DNA from: Nemania diffusa
Taxonomy: Eukaryota > Ascomycota > Sordariomycetes > Xylariales > Xylariaceae
Reading direction: 5' to 3'
NCBI GenBank assembly: GCA_038501195.1
Contig: JBBPUQ010000001.1
Span: 3,162,001 to 3,226,000 of the forward strand
Length of the DNA: 64,000 bases
Under the pieces are notes generated by a model, which saw nothing but the letters and a program-made list of their open reading frames with translations, was not told where the DNA came from and searched no databases. Below, one piece after another: positions 24,455 through 34,529 of this stretch; the first letter of the stretch is position 1, and every line of letters starts with the position of its first letter. A program made the position numbers and the translations under genes.

Positions 24455-25821
24455 ATGTTTTCGTTTCCAAAGCCTAGCATCTATCAAACCCCAAAATGCT
24501 TCGTCACATATGGGATAATGAGCTACCCCGATCCCAACCAGCTCCCAACTAAAGCCAAGCCCTGGAGCACATTGCTATCCCAAGATTATGTCCACAAGGT
24601 AGGAAATTCGACCTCATCGGTGCTCCTGCTTAGAAAAATTTCTAACTTAAGTTAGATCGACTTAATCTTGCCTCAAGAGTTATTGCAGTTTGTCAAAGAA
24701 AGAATTATTGATGACACAACACGAATCCCAAGCTATCACCGGGTTATCATGACACTTGGACAAGTGCTTGAGGGCGAATTCTTCACACAGTACATCAAGA
24801 TTGGTATTACTGCTACGGCCCCATTGCTACCTAGAGTCTCTTCGCTCACACTTTCTCATCAGGCAATATTATGATGCTCTCTGAGGGGAAAGTCAGCACC
24901 GACAATGTGTTTTCGATACAGGATGGTACGACTGAATCTGCTTTCTTTTAATGAACCACGGCATCCGCGAATACCAGCTAATTCTATAGGGAAACTCATA
25001 ATGTATCTCGATAAAGAAACATATGAAAGAGCTGGTCTAGTAGGCAAACCTCACGGGGCCAAGGGTGCAAGAGGATCACAACCTAGATGGGGTAAGTTAC
25101 ATAAGCGGGATAGGAATCCGATAGAGCTAATATGTTATTTAGTTGTCGAATACGACCTCCGTAGTCCATCGGCACTACATGGAAAGAAAGGGTTCGATAG
25201 GCTAGCATATGCCTGCAAGAATGCACTGAACGCTCCAACTACTTGGCTCTTCTGCAATCTCTCTCAAAGTATTCACTCCTTGTTTATATACAACCAAGAG
25301 AGAAACTGCTAACACGAGTGCCAGCACCTAGCCCAGACCCTATTGCCCAACATTACCCAACTAAGTACACATCGCGTCCGGCACTCGTCCAGAATATGAC
25401 GATGAAGATTCCTCCACTAGGAATTCCTTCGGCTGTCCTCACAGATCAAACACGTCAAGAACTAAACGACTACTCTACCGAGGTTTACGAATGGCTCTCT
25501 CTCGTTCGTCTAGAAAGTCCACGCGTAAATCTTGGCGATAATATCGATCCTTATCTATCCACCTATTCAGTGCCTGGTGATCCCTCGAAGAACAATGAAG
25601 GTCAGCTGTGTAAGATTAGTTGGCAGGGATTTATACCGCCAGGCTGGGCAGCGAACACTCTAGCAGAGTTGATCAAGACACTTCCGCCAAAGGCATGGTT
25701 TTCGTTCAGCACTACGCCGTTCACTCGAGTTGCTATAGGGAATGGTGCAGATTGCACCATAATGAGGCCGCCAAGCAGCCCAGGAGAATATGTTCTCTGG
25801 GAGATCAAGGGGCACGAGTAA
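24455..25821 (+). CDS. RPP40: Ribonuclease P/MRP subunit Rpp40
   Basis: Six exons (24455-24598, 24656-24803, 24863-24925, 24990-25091, 25143-25268, 25325-25821) join to 359 residues. Rpp40 is a protein subunit of the nuclear RNase P/MRP complexes that cut 5' leaders from tRNA precursors and process rRNA. Blocks I recognise in the fungal family are YQTPKCFVTYG, LPQELLQFVKERI, RVIMTLGQVLEGEFFTQYIK, YLDKETYERAGLVGKP, VVEYDLRSPSALHGKKGFDR, EVYEWLSLVRLESPRV and the C-terminal EYVLWEIKGHE. Introns are 51-64 nt with GT-AG ends; the fifth has a clear GCTAAC branch site and the fourth is in frame and stop-free. The start is the ATG giving MFSFPKPS. The stop is 51 bases from the stop of the convergent ankyrin gene. 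Confidence 0.9.
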
Positions 25822-25872
25822 GCATATGTGTTGATTTGCGATCTTAACCAGGTAATACGCTTCTTGCGATGC

Positions 25873-26529
25873 TCAATCCTCCCGAGGTCGGACATTGCGA
25901 TCTGTGAGATTTTGATGGGCGACTGCATCTTCTATAAGCTGTCTGAGCGCAGCTTGGCCGTCTTCGCTATGGAAGTCGTCACGCTGCGCTAGCTCCTCTA
26001 TTCTCCTCCTAAACTCGGGGTCGACTTCATTTTCGTCATCTTCGGCCGGGTTGATGGTGCTGACAGAAATATTGAGTCCTTCAGGCACTGGTGGCATATC
26101 GCTCCCATCTTGTACCAGTTCGCCATTAATCCCATTTACTAGTTCTCGGGGGCGCCCTGCCTCTTTGAGCCTGAGGTACTCGGCAACGTCCGGAAAATCG
26201 TTTTCCTCAGCAATCTTTTGGCAAGCAGTATATCCATCGGTTCCTTTAATCGTAAGCTCGGCGCCGAGCTCTTCGACTAGGACCCTGGCAGCGTCGACTG
26301 TCTCAACAACAAATAAAGCAGTCTCCTCGTCTTCGTCGCGCAGGTTAACATCGACATTGAACTCTTGGACGAGGGCGCGTAGAAGATCCAAGTGGTTGTA
26401 GCTAGCGGCGGCATGTATTAAAGAGTATCCATGCTCATCTTGCTGGCCGGCTAGATCTGGATGTTCGCGAAGGAGGGGCAGGAGAGCAGGGCTGTTGTCG
26501 GCTGCGAGAAGGAAAGGATTCGCAGGCAT
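25873..26529 (-). CDS. Small ankyrin-repeat protein (yeast YCR051W-like)
   Basis: A single exon of 218 residues. Residues 1 to about 130 hold three to four ankyrin units: FLLAADNSPALLPLLREHPD, DEHGYSLIHAAASYNHLDLL, EDEETALFVVETVDAARVLV and GTDGYTACQKIAEENDFPDV. The rest is acidic and low in complexity, with NPAEDDENEVDPEFRRRIEE near the end. Length and layout match the small ankyrin protein YCR051W of yeast, whose function is poorly known. I chose the ATG at 26529 because it directly starts MPANPFLLAAD; the frame is open further upstream but without an ATG that looks native. It is convergent with RPP40, so the two 3' ends may overlap. Confidence 0.85.
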   Translation of the reverse strand: MPANPFLLAADNSPALLPLLREHPDLAGQQDEHGYSLIHAAASYNHLDLLRALVQEFNVDVNLRDEDEETALFVVETVDAARVLVEELGAELTIKGTDGYTACQKIAEENDFPDVAEYLRLKEAGRPRELVNGINGELVQDGSDMPPVPEGLNISVSTINPAEDDENEVDPEFRRRIEELAQRDDFHSEDGQAALRQLIEDAVAHQNLTDRNVRPRED

Positions 26530-27000
26530 TGTGGTGGTTCTAGAGGATGCCGGTGATTCTGAACAGGCCTGTATATAGGACAAACGATTGTTTAGTGTCA
26601 AGCTCGAGACACGACCTAATACAACAACGCTCTTATGTGCAGATATTAGGAGGTTTTGGGTGAATGAGAAGGTGGTTCTGATGCGACCACTATCTAGATA
26701 GCTAGAACTTTTTTTTGGAGGGGTTCCTGGTGTGACACGGCCAAAATACCTACCCCGCCAAATCCATGCAAAGGTGTGTCATAGGGCATTTAGCGGGGAA
26801 TTACAGCTGTGCTGTGAGGGATTGTGCTTGGGCCATGCTGCTTTTACAGTACCTACCTAGGGTCTCGCTTTCAACGCGTTACGCTGTAGCGGAGATGTTA
26901 CTGCTTTTCTCTTCGACTACCTAATCACGGTGCTCCTTAGGTAGGTAAGCGGTCAAAACTTAAGATGTAATAAACAATAATAATATGGGACTTTTGTTTG
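26530..27000. other. Spacer upstream of the ankyrin gene
   Basis: This is the promoter side of the ankyrin gene and then AT-rich DNA up to the tandem repeat. No gene is seen. TACCTACCTA-type motifs occur at about 26851 and 26939. Confidence 0.5.
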
Positions 27001-27840
27001 AGAATTGATGTTAAGGCAGTGTGTTTTGGTCCTTACAAACTTTATATAAATGGGTGGCTTATTGGAAGGTAGCTACTTAGGACTGAGACGGAGTACATTG
27101 TTAAAATATTTAATTCCTTTTAAAAGCGCTTACTATTTTTTATATCTATTTCTAAGCTCCGAAATTTTGGTTTATTTGCAGCTATTACGCTATTTAGAGT
27201 TTCTTATTCTCTTTATTCTAGATATTGTAAAGCGATGTTTAGATTTTTTAAATATAAATAGCACATTTATTGCACAAACGAGCGGTTTATATAACATAAC
27301 TTATGTGTAAGATTTGAGAACATTTAGAACTACGGCTAATAAGTACTAGTTTTAATGCTATAAACATTAAATATAAAAATAGTTATATAATTCTATTTGG
27401 ATATTTAAAACAAGAAGAAAAATTAATGTTAAAGCAATGTGTTTTAGTTTTTACAAACTTTATATAAATGGGTAGCTTATTAAAAAGTAGCTACTTAAAA
27501 CTAAAACAGAATATATTGTTAAAATATTTAATTCTTTTTAAAAGCACTTATTATTTTTTACATTTATTTTTAAGCCCCGAAATTTTAGTTTATTTGTAGC
27601 TATTATATTATTTAGAGTTTTTTATTTTTTTTGTTTTAGATATTGTAAAGCGATGTTTAAATTTTTTAAATATAAATGGCACATTTATTACACGAACGAG
27701 CAGTTTATATAACGTAACTTATGTGTAAGATTTAAAAATATTTAGAACTACGGCCGGTAAGTACTAGTTTTAATGCTATAGACGTCAAATATAAGAATAG
27801 CTATACAATTCTATTTGGATATCTAAGACAAGGAGATAAT
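27001..27840. repeat. Two-copy tandem direct repeat (about 418-bp unit) with RIP-type divergence
   Basis: Two copies lie head to tail, about 27001-27418 and 27419-27838, offset by 418 bases over their length. Matching anchors include ACAAACTTTATATAAATGGG, AGATATTGTAAAGCGATGTT and ACTAGTTTTAATGCTATA. Most differences are C versus T or G versus A; the second copy is mostly the more AT-rich, and a few sites go the other way, as if both copies were mutated. That is the signature of repeat-induced point mutation acting on a duplication. An 86-codon open frame in the first copy is not kept in the second and is not a gene. The origin of the unit (transposon piece or simple duplication) is not clear. 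Confidence 0.85.
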
Positions 27841-28754
27841 GGATTTTTATCTAGATATAATCCCTTATTTCAAGGCCTTGGTGATACGAGGTGCGTTACG
27901 TGATCCGTTACTAGGACTGTCTTAACATGTTTCCCTACCTTAGGAGGTAGGTAGGTACCTAAGCTCAAGTGACCATGTTAGGGTGAACCGAGTCTTCGCA
28001 AAAGCAGCAAGTACGCTAAACCCGATCTGTCGTAATTTAAGGCTGTTTCCAGTTTCCAGGTACCTACCTGTAGTTTCTCGCAAGGCGGTATCAGTATCGC
28101 CTTAGGAGAAAATATTATAGTTCTTTGGTTCTCCTACCCAACTCCCGTGGTTTGGTATTCGCAACGCCCCTGTCAACTACTTCCTTACGAGGTAGGTAGG
28201 TACATACCCGCAGTTCTCTACGTATAGGTAGTCCAGGCACATACCTAGGAACCCTATATGCGTTGTGCCTGCAGCACCTGTGCCGGTGACTCATGCGGGC
28301 AGTGAGAGCATCCCTAAACAAGAGGTTGTAGGTAGTCATTCTCTAGCTACCCTTTCTAGTCGCGTTCCTAGCTCTCACTATCTGCACCCTGTACTATTTG
28401 TCTTGTTTAGCCTACCGCAAGCTTCACACAAATACACCACAGGAAACAATACGCATTTGTTTTTGGTCATTTCGAGTTTTTTTTTTTTAATCCACTTCAA
28501 GGCGGTTCTGTCCTACCGTTGTACCAGCACTCCCCCGCAAAGACACATAAGGAACCAACGAGGACAACTAACTGACTAACTTGTTCCACGCTCACAGCTT
28601 GCCTCTTGGATTTACATCTCTCAAATCTAGCACTGCCAGTGGACTCATTGCTGGAGGTTCAACAGTTCCTCACGCTGGCTTGGCCTTGCAACGCAGCCTT
28701 CCACTTAGAACTACTCGTTTCTTCGGTTGTTCATATCACCGCTACCAGCTCATC
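27841..28754. other. 5' region of TRL1
   Basis: Contains TAGGTAGGTACC-type motifs at about 27944-27962 and 28191-28204, a T-run near 28480, and a plausible splice acceptor at 28596-28597 (branch-like GACTAAC at 28574-28580, then CTCACAG), which points to an intron in the leader. The TRL1 frame is open from about 28580 to its ATG. Confidence 0.5.
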
Positions 28755-31142
28755 ATGAGTCTCCCTACGACCCCCTACCGTGAACAGGACCCTCAGCAGA
28801 ACTCCCAGCTCGCTCGCGCTCTAGGTGACGGCAAAAAGAGTAATTTCAAGGTCAAAAAGACCACTTTCAAGATCGCTGGGTCGCCCGACGGCATTAGTGT
28901 CGACTCATGGCGCTTCCAAGACTGGGATTACAAAAAGAGCAATTTACCTACCTATGCCCGTGGCCTCTTCACCACCAGGAATCGCCGCAACGACTACGAG
29001 ATCGCCGTGAGAGGATATGACAAATTCTTCAACGTCGACGAAGTTTCCAACACGAAGTGGGAGACCATCAAGCGCAGGACACGGGGCCCCTATGAGCTCA
29101 CCTTGAAAGAGAATGGCTGCATTATATTTATTAGCGGCCTGGAAGATGGCACTCTCCTCGTTTGCAGCAAGCATTCAACTGGTGACCGCAGTGATGTCGA
29201 GGTGAGCCACGCCAGTGCTGGAGAGAAATGGGTAGACCAACAGTTGGCCACTATTGGCAAAACAAAAGAGGAGTTTGCTCAGGAGTTGCGGCGCAGGAAT
29301 GTCACGGCAGTCGCTGAACTGTGCGACGATGACTTTGAGGAACATATTTTAGCTTATGGTCCGGACAAGGCCGGATTATATCTCCATGGCATGAACATTA
29401 ACATTCCTGAGTTCATGACATATTCAAGCGATCTGGTCCAGCAATTCGCAGATGAGTGGGGATTCCGAAAGGTTGGCCTACAAGTCTTTGATGACGTCGA
29501 TACCGTCAAGACTTTCCTCGAGCAGGTTGCCGAGTCTGGTGCACACGAGGGTCGAGATGTTGAAGGCTTTGTCATCCGATGCAAAATGTCGTCCGATCGG
29601 GACCAGACGCAATATAACGACTGGTTCTTCAAATACAAGTTTGAAGAGCCATACCTGATGTACCGACAGTGGCGAGAATGCACTAAAGCACTTATTGCTG
29701 GAAAACCTCCCAAATTCAGGAAGCATAAAAAAATCACCGAAGAGTACTTACTTTTTGCTCGTCAAAGGCTAGCCAAGGACCCTAAATTAGCTAAGCTATA
29801 CAACCAGAATCACGGCATCATCGCTCTCCGGGACGAGTTCCTCGCACATAAACATTTGAAGGGGTCCGACGCTGCTAATTTTGAGAATGTAGCCGGAGAT
29901 GAAACCTCAAACGTATCGGGCGATGTTATCCTTGTACCAATTGCCACAATTGGATGCGGGAAAACTACTGTTGGTGTCGCCTTGACTCATCTGTTCGGTT
30001 GGGGCATCATTCAAAACGACAATATCCAAGGCAAAGGGCGTCCCGCAAAAATGGTTCAGTCTGTTATGTCTCTTTTAAAGGAGCATGCCGTCGTAATTGC
30101 TGACCGGAATAATTCTGAACGACGGGAGCGAGAACAAATTATCAAGGATATTCTTTTGCAACACAAGGACGCTCGACTCGTTGCTCTGAACTTTGCTCAC
30201 GGTGATATTGATGAAGTGAGAAGAGTTACAAGAGACCGGGTGCTGAAACGGGGCGACAATCATCAAACTATCCAGGCGGCGTCGGACGAGGGTAAGGTTA
30301 TTGGTATCATGGATAACTTCCTATCCAGGTTTGAGCCTTGCGATCCGGAAAGCCGCCCTGACGATGGTTTCGACCTCGTTATCAACCTCGACCCTTGTCA
30401 GGAAAGCCGAGTGAACGTGGAGACAGCGGCTACTGAGCTCCACAAGAAATATCCGTTGTTGGTTCCGGACATACCAAACGCAGAAGATATAGACGCGGCC
30501 GTCAAAAGTGCCATCGAGGACTACATACCCGGCGCAAAACACAGAATACCTGATCGAACGAATAAAAGAGAACAGAAGCGGCCAGAGGTTCAGCAATCAA
30601 ATGACCCCAAAAAGAAGAAGAAGCCGCTTGAGTACATGTCCATCTCAGTCCCTGCCAAGGAGGTTAATGTAGCAATTGAGTCGGCCTTCAAAGGTGTTGA
30701 TCCACAGACTCAACGATTTTACAAGCAACTCCAACAAACCCGGCGTATCCAGGCCCTTTTCCACGTCACTCTCATGCATAGGGTCACCGCGAAACAGCAT
30801 CCTGAACTATGGCAACGCTATACTACCCTCGAAGCCGAGAGCCAGTCCACAGATGGAAAGGTCGGCGAGTGCGAAGTCATACTGGAGCGTGTAGTATTCG
30901 ACGACCGCATAATGGCTATTGTGGTACGGCTGCTAGATCAAGAGGACAAATGGACCTGTGTCAACAAGGTGGCGCACATCACGGTGGGTACACGAGATGA
31001 TAGCGTAAAACCTAAGGAGAGCAACGACCTCTTAGCACGATGGCTCGAAGTTGGAAGTGGAGGTGACACTGGCATCGGCGAGCGCATATTTGAGGGGAGG
31101 CCGACGTTAAAAGGAACAGTTCGTGGCGTACTGTCCAGATAG
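28755..31142 (+). CDS. TRL1: tRNA ligase, three-domain fungal type
   Basis: Uninterrupted frame of 795 residues from the first ATG (MSLPTTPYREQ), close to yeast Trl1 (827). The protein heals and seals tRNA halves after intron removal and also joins HAC1 mRNA in yeast. The N-terminal adenylyltransferase domain has the nucleotidyl lysine K118 in LTLKENGCI and the later motif RDVEGFVIRCK. The central kinase domain has the P-loop ATIGCGKTTVG (about 396-407), which in fungi prefers GTP. The C-terminal cyclic phosphodiesterase domain has the two histidine motifs HVTLMH (about 670) and HITVGT (about 741). The frame continues upstream of the ATG without a stop or an acidic residue, so a longer isoform is possible. 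An intron-containing tRNA-Asp, a substrate type of this enzyme, lies 726 bases downstream. Confidence 0.96.
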   Translation: MSLPTTPYREQDPQQNSQLARALGDGKKSNFKVKKTTFKIAGSPDGISVDSWRFQDWDYKKSNLPTYARGLFTTRNRRNDYEIAVRGYDKFFNVDEVSNTKWETIKRRTRGPYELTLKENGCIIFISGLEDGTLLVCSKHSTGDRSDVEVSHASAGEKWVDQQLATIGKTKEEFAQELRRRNVTAVAELCDDDFEEHILAYGPDKAGLYLHGMNINIPEFMTYSSDLVQQFADEWGFRKVGLQVFDDVDTVKTFLEQVAESGAHEGRDVEGFVIRCKMSSDRDQTQYNDWFFKYKFEEPYLMYRQWRECTKALIAGKPPKFRKHKKITEEYLLFARQRLAKDPKLAKLYNQNHGIIALRDEFLAHKHLKGSDAANFENVAGDETSNVSGDVILVPIATIGCGKTTVGVALTHLFGWGIIQNDNIQGKGRPAKMVQSVMSLLKEHAVVIADRNNSERREREQIIKDILLQHKDARLVALNFAHGDIDEVRRVTRDRVLKRGDNHQTIQAASDEGKVIGIMDNFLSRFEPCDPESRPDDGFDLVINLDPCQESRVNVETAATELHKKYPLLVPDIPNAEDIDAAVKSAIEDYIPGAKHRIPDRTNKREQKRPEVQQSNDPKKKKKPLEYMSISVPAKEVNVAIESAFKGVDPQTQRFYKQLQQTRRIQALFHVTLMHRVTAKQHPELWQRYTTLEAESQSTDGKVGECEVILERVVFDDRIMAIVVRLLDQEDKWTCVNKVAHITVGTRDDSVKPKESNDLLARWLEVGSGGDTGIGERIFEGRPTLKGTVRGVLSR

Positions 31143-31868
31143 AGAGCGGACGAACGGGTTAGAGTGAAATCCTCATCAGCGTTTCAGGGGAAGAGGAAGG
31201 GGAAACGGGAGCAAAAGGGGCGCAATAGATAGACAGTATCCATTGTATGAATATCACAATTTCCTTGTCCTCCCCCAAGCTGCAAGTTGCGGAAGCAGGA
31301 TTACCATCCTATTGAGCTCGATGGGAACATTCTACGGCTATGTAAAGCTCTCAGACTTGTTGACACTGCTATATGTCACTGAAATTATAGAAAAGTATTA
31401 TGTCTGAGCTGGATTAATTGTGACCGTAATATATTGTTCCAGAAATCCCTTCTCCCCTTAGTGTCTTTATCAACTATCGCACTCTGAACTAATATCGCCG
31501 TGTAGAAAATCGTACATTAACGATTATACACATACGTAGCTGGGCTCATTTCACTTTTAAGCACCCCCATTCTTGAGTTGTTCGCTCCTCATAACAAGCC
31601 TGATCACTGCACATCAGTCGCGGATAAAGGGGGAAAAAAGGAGGAATCCTCAGCCTATTACGTTTTTGAAATCCCCAACACATATATTCGAGCACCGTCA
31701 CCCCAGAACAACGAATAGCTGAGCTCTGACCCCGTGATCTCCGCGCAGACTCACTACAGTAAAAGATAGTGATCTATGCTAGCCAGCTTGCAACCTGAAT
31801 AGCCTGAGTCGCAACACACAGTGTCACAGACATACTAAAACTACACCACAGCGAAACATGTCATCTAG
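31143..31868. other. TRL1 3' region and tRNA-Asp 5' flank
   Basis: No further gene is seen. The first few hundred bases are likely the TRL1 3' untranslated region. Confidence 0.5.
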
Positions 31869-31986
31869 TCTCGATTGGTCTAGTGGTAAGGATACCTGCT
31901 TGTCAAGCACTAGACAATGGTCTAGTTTCCACGACGGTGGATATAGCAAGCCGCAGGTGGCCGGGGTTCGATTCCCCGATCGAGAG
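31869..31986 (+). tRNA. tRNA-Asp (GTC) with intron
   Basis: Acceptor arms TCTCGAT and ATCGAGA pair fully, with discriminator G as in other tRNA-Asp. The anticodon stem is CCTGC/GCAGG, the anticodon GTC is at 31902-31904, and the T arm is CGGGG-TTCGATT-CCCCG. A 46-nt intron (31906-31951) sits at the canonical place after position 37. Inside it is a perfect 7-bp hairpin, ACTAGAC/GTCTAGT, and a second small hairpin, CCAC/GTGG, whose loop has GAC complementary to the anticodon. Position 10 is G, the residue modified by Trm11. Confidence 0.95.
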
Positions 31987-32511
31987 TTACAATCTTTCTT
32001 TTTCCGGTTCTGAATGAATTATTTATTTTCGTTTCTACCTCCTAGCTAGGTTTTTTTGCGAATATTTTTTTCCCTCGATAGTGAAAAGCTGCTCTGCTTA
32101 ATCAGCTGTACGCTTCATGGTTGATAACCCCTAGGGTTAAGATTTTCATGAGCCGTAGTATTCTAATAGGTGTTGAGCTCTGCGGAAGTGTTGCTGATGT
32201 GCAGTTAGTTCATGCAGAGGAAAATGTAGAGCTATGTAAAGATGTTACAATCATATGTATCTATCTACCATATTTAAGAGCGAGGCGGTCCCGCCCCAGT
32301 AGACTAGATAAACCATCCTCGAGGTTGTAATTTTAAAAGACATGCTGACTCCATGTAATGAAACAAGAAAAATAGGTATCCAATACTAGCAAGCATATAG
32401 ATACCGCTGTTCTTCTACAATTTTCGCAAGCTGATAAATCCTTTGAATATCTCATCGGCAGCTTATTGACACAATCGTCCATTTTCCGGGTTTGTATTTT
32501 AATGGCCATTA
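31987..32511. other. Spacer after tRNA-Asp, TRP4 3' flank
   Basis: A T-run at 31995-32002 is a likely polymerase III terminator. Nothing else is supported. Confidence 0.5.
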
Positions 32512-33844
32512 TTATATAGGTAGAGCATTCGTAACATCGGCGAAAGCGCTCCATTGTTTCCATGCCTCGCCACTCTTGATTGTCCACCTTGCTCTCCTGA
32601 CGCCCTCCTTCCAGCGTCCATTACCAGGGCCCCTCTCCGTAATGACTTTGCCATCGTCATCGGGACCCATGGCGCTAGTGTCAGCCTCGCAGATACCTGA
32701 CACGACAAATAGGGCGGCCGTGTTCATGAGCACGAATTCGAGTATGGGGTCATCATCTGGCAGCTCGCCCTGCAAGATCTTACGCAGGATTTCTGCGTTT
32801 TCATGGGGTTCTTTGCCAGGCGATACCGTGCTGAGCGGGTGCGCACTGAGCCCGAAGTGCTTCGGCTCGAGGAGGAAATGCTCGACCTCCACGTTATTAT
32901 CGCTGCCGCGTTCCACTAGCTGCCAGCACAGAGTAGGTCCGGCGCACGAAACCTCATCAAGTTGCTCTTGGCCGCAGACCACTAAACCTTTCTTCGCACC
33001 GGCTAACCGTAAAGCCTCCGCGAAGACGGGGCCTAGATTGTCGCGCGCAACACCTAGCATACGTGCTTCGATGGCGTCGTTGAGAGGATTACTCAAAGGA
33101 CCAAGGAGATTGAAGATTGTGCGCCATCCTAGCTCCTTGCGGATAGAAGCAACATGCTTCATACCTGGGTGGAAGACAGGCGCGAATAGGAAGGTGTAAT
33201 TGGTAGACTGGTAGACGGTGGGGATAGTGTGAGGCGTGATGCGAGCGAGCTGGGCAGGCGTTGGTTGCATGTTCATGAGCAGGTCAGCTGAGCCGGATTT
33301 GGAGGTCGACGCGCGGTTCCCATGCTTCGCGAGGAGTAGTAAGGATGAGGCGAGGATGGAAGATGTGGTAGAGATGTTGAAGGTGTGGTGGGAGTCGCCT
33401 CCTGTACCGACAATGTCACACTGGGAAATATATCAATATTGATAAGTCTTTTAGGTTTCTATCCAGAGCTTTGGCGGGCTCTTCGTTCTTACTATCGGGA
33501 CACTTCGGAAGAACACTCACCAGTCCACCCAGATACTTTCCCTCCGGCCGTCTTCCCTTTGCTATGGCGTTCTCTACGCGCTTGAAGTCAATTTTTGACG
33601 CATGACGGCGCATAGCAGCCGAGGCCTCAGCCAAGACATCAGCACGACAGTCCCAGCCCGTAAAATGCAGGGCTGTCAGAAGCGAGCCCGTTTGAACAGG
33701 GCTTAGCTTATTGACGAAGATCAGCGAGATGGCCTCCGCGATCTCGTGAGCCGTGACTTTCTCCTTTTCGGGGTCCGGCCATAGACGCTGGAGTAGGGGA
33801 CGGATATCGACAAAAGCTCGCTCGTTTTCTATCGTAGCGGCCAT
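32512..33844 (-). CDS. TRP4: Anthranilate phosphoribosyltransferase
   Basis: Two exons (33844-33521, 33420-32512) give 410 residues. The enzyme joins anthranilate to PRPP in the second committed step of tryptophan synthesis. The N-terminal helical part (LSPVQTGSLLTALHFTGWD) is followed by the PRPP loop DIVGTGGDSHHTFNIST with GTGGDS at residues 113-118, then KHGNRASTSKSGSADLL, PVFHPGMKHVASIRKELGWR, TIFNLLGPLSNP, and the metal-binding EQLDEVS. The 100-nt intron ends just before the PRPP loop and the join keeps frame (GGL then CDIVG). It is a stand-alone enzyme, as in yeast, not fused to other Trp activities. The neighbour uL10m is divergent, 685 bases away. Confidence 0.96.
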
Positions 33845-34529
33845 ATTGTTTTGAACGCTGCCGAATTCGGAGATCGGGGAGAATCTTGCCAGTGAATTGG
33901 TTCAATTTCTTATAAGTTGTCGCTGACTTGCGACCAAGGTCTCGAGCTAGGAAAATATAAAATGAAACTGAGAATAACTCAATTGGCTTTCTATCTCCGC
34001 AATGTAACCTTCAGATTCCGCAACCATGGAAGTGGCTCAGGTGGTAAGAGAGCAACCCCAAGCTGTCGTCAGACCAGTGGTCTTGCTGCCCCGCCATCCA
34101 TCATAATCATTTCATTCCAATGCTAATACCTAGTCTAGGTGGAACATGGAGGGGCAACGGCAGGGACAGGGACAGGGGCTGTTGAGGACCGGGCAAGGAT
34201 CCTTATCGTACTTATCATCCAAGGCGGTGAAATACGGCAGACTTACAATACCCGGGCATTGGGCAGAGACTGGGGATTGAAACCTCCGATTTCCGATGCG
34301 CTTGCCCGGTCTCGAGCCTGGCCTATCCTAGTCTAGTCCACCATAACGATCCAATTATTTTCATCCAAGCTTTTTGCGACGGCGGTTTAGTGGTGGTCTG
34401 CAGGAGAGCAACGACCGACACTCTCACCAATTTGACGACGACGACGACGACAACGACACCAGGGTTGAGGGAGAGGAGGTCTAAAATAAAATAGGAAAGG
34501 CTCAAGAGGGAACTGGAGAGCTACCTATT
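33845..34529. other. Divergent promoter region of TRP4 and the uL10m gene
   Basis: No gene is seen in these 685 bases. A D-arm-like sequence near 34030 was considered as a tRNA and rejected. A (GAC)n microsatellite lies at 34433-34456. Confidence 0.5.

Noticed and set aside
27050..27310. 86-codon hydrophobic frame in the first repeat copy
   Set aside because: The equivalent frame in the second copy is broken, and the hydrophobic content follows from AT-rich DNA.
34020..34090. tRNA-like D-arm sequence near 34030
   Set aside because: No pairing acceptor stem and no T arm of the GGTTCGA type follow it.
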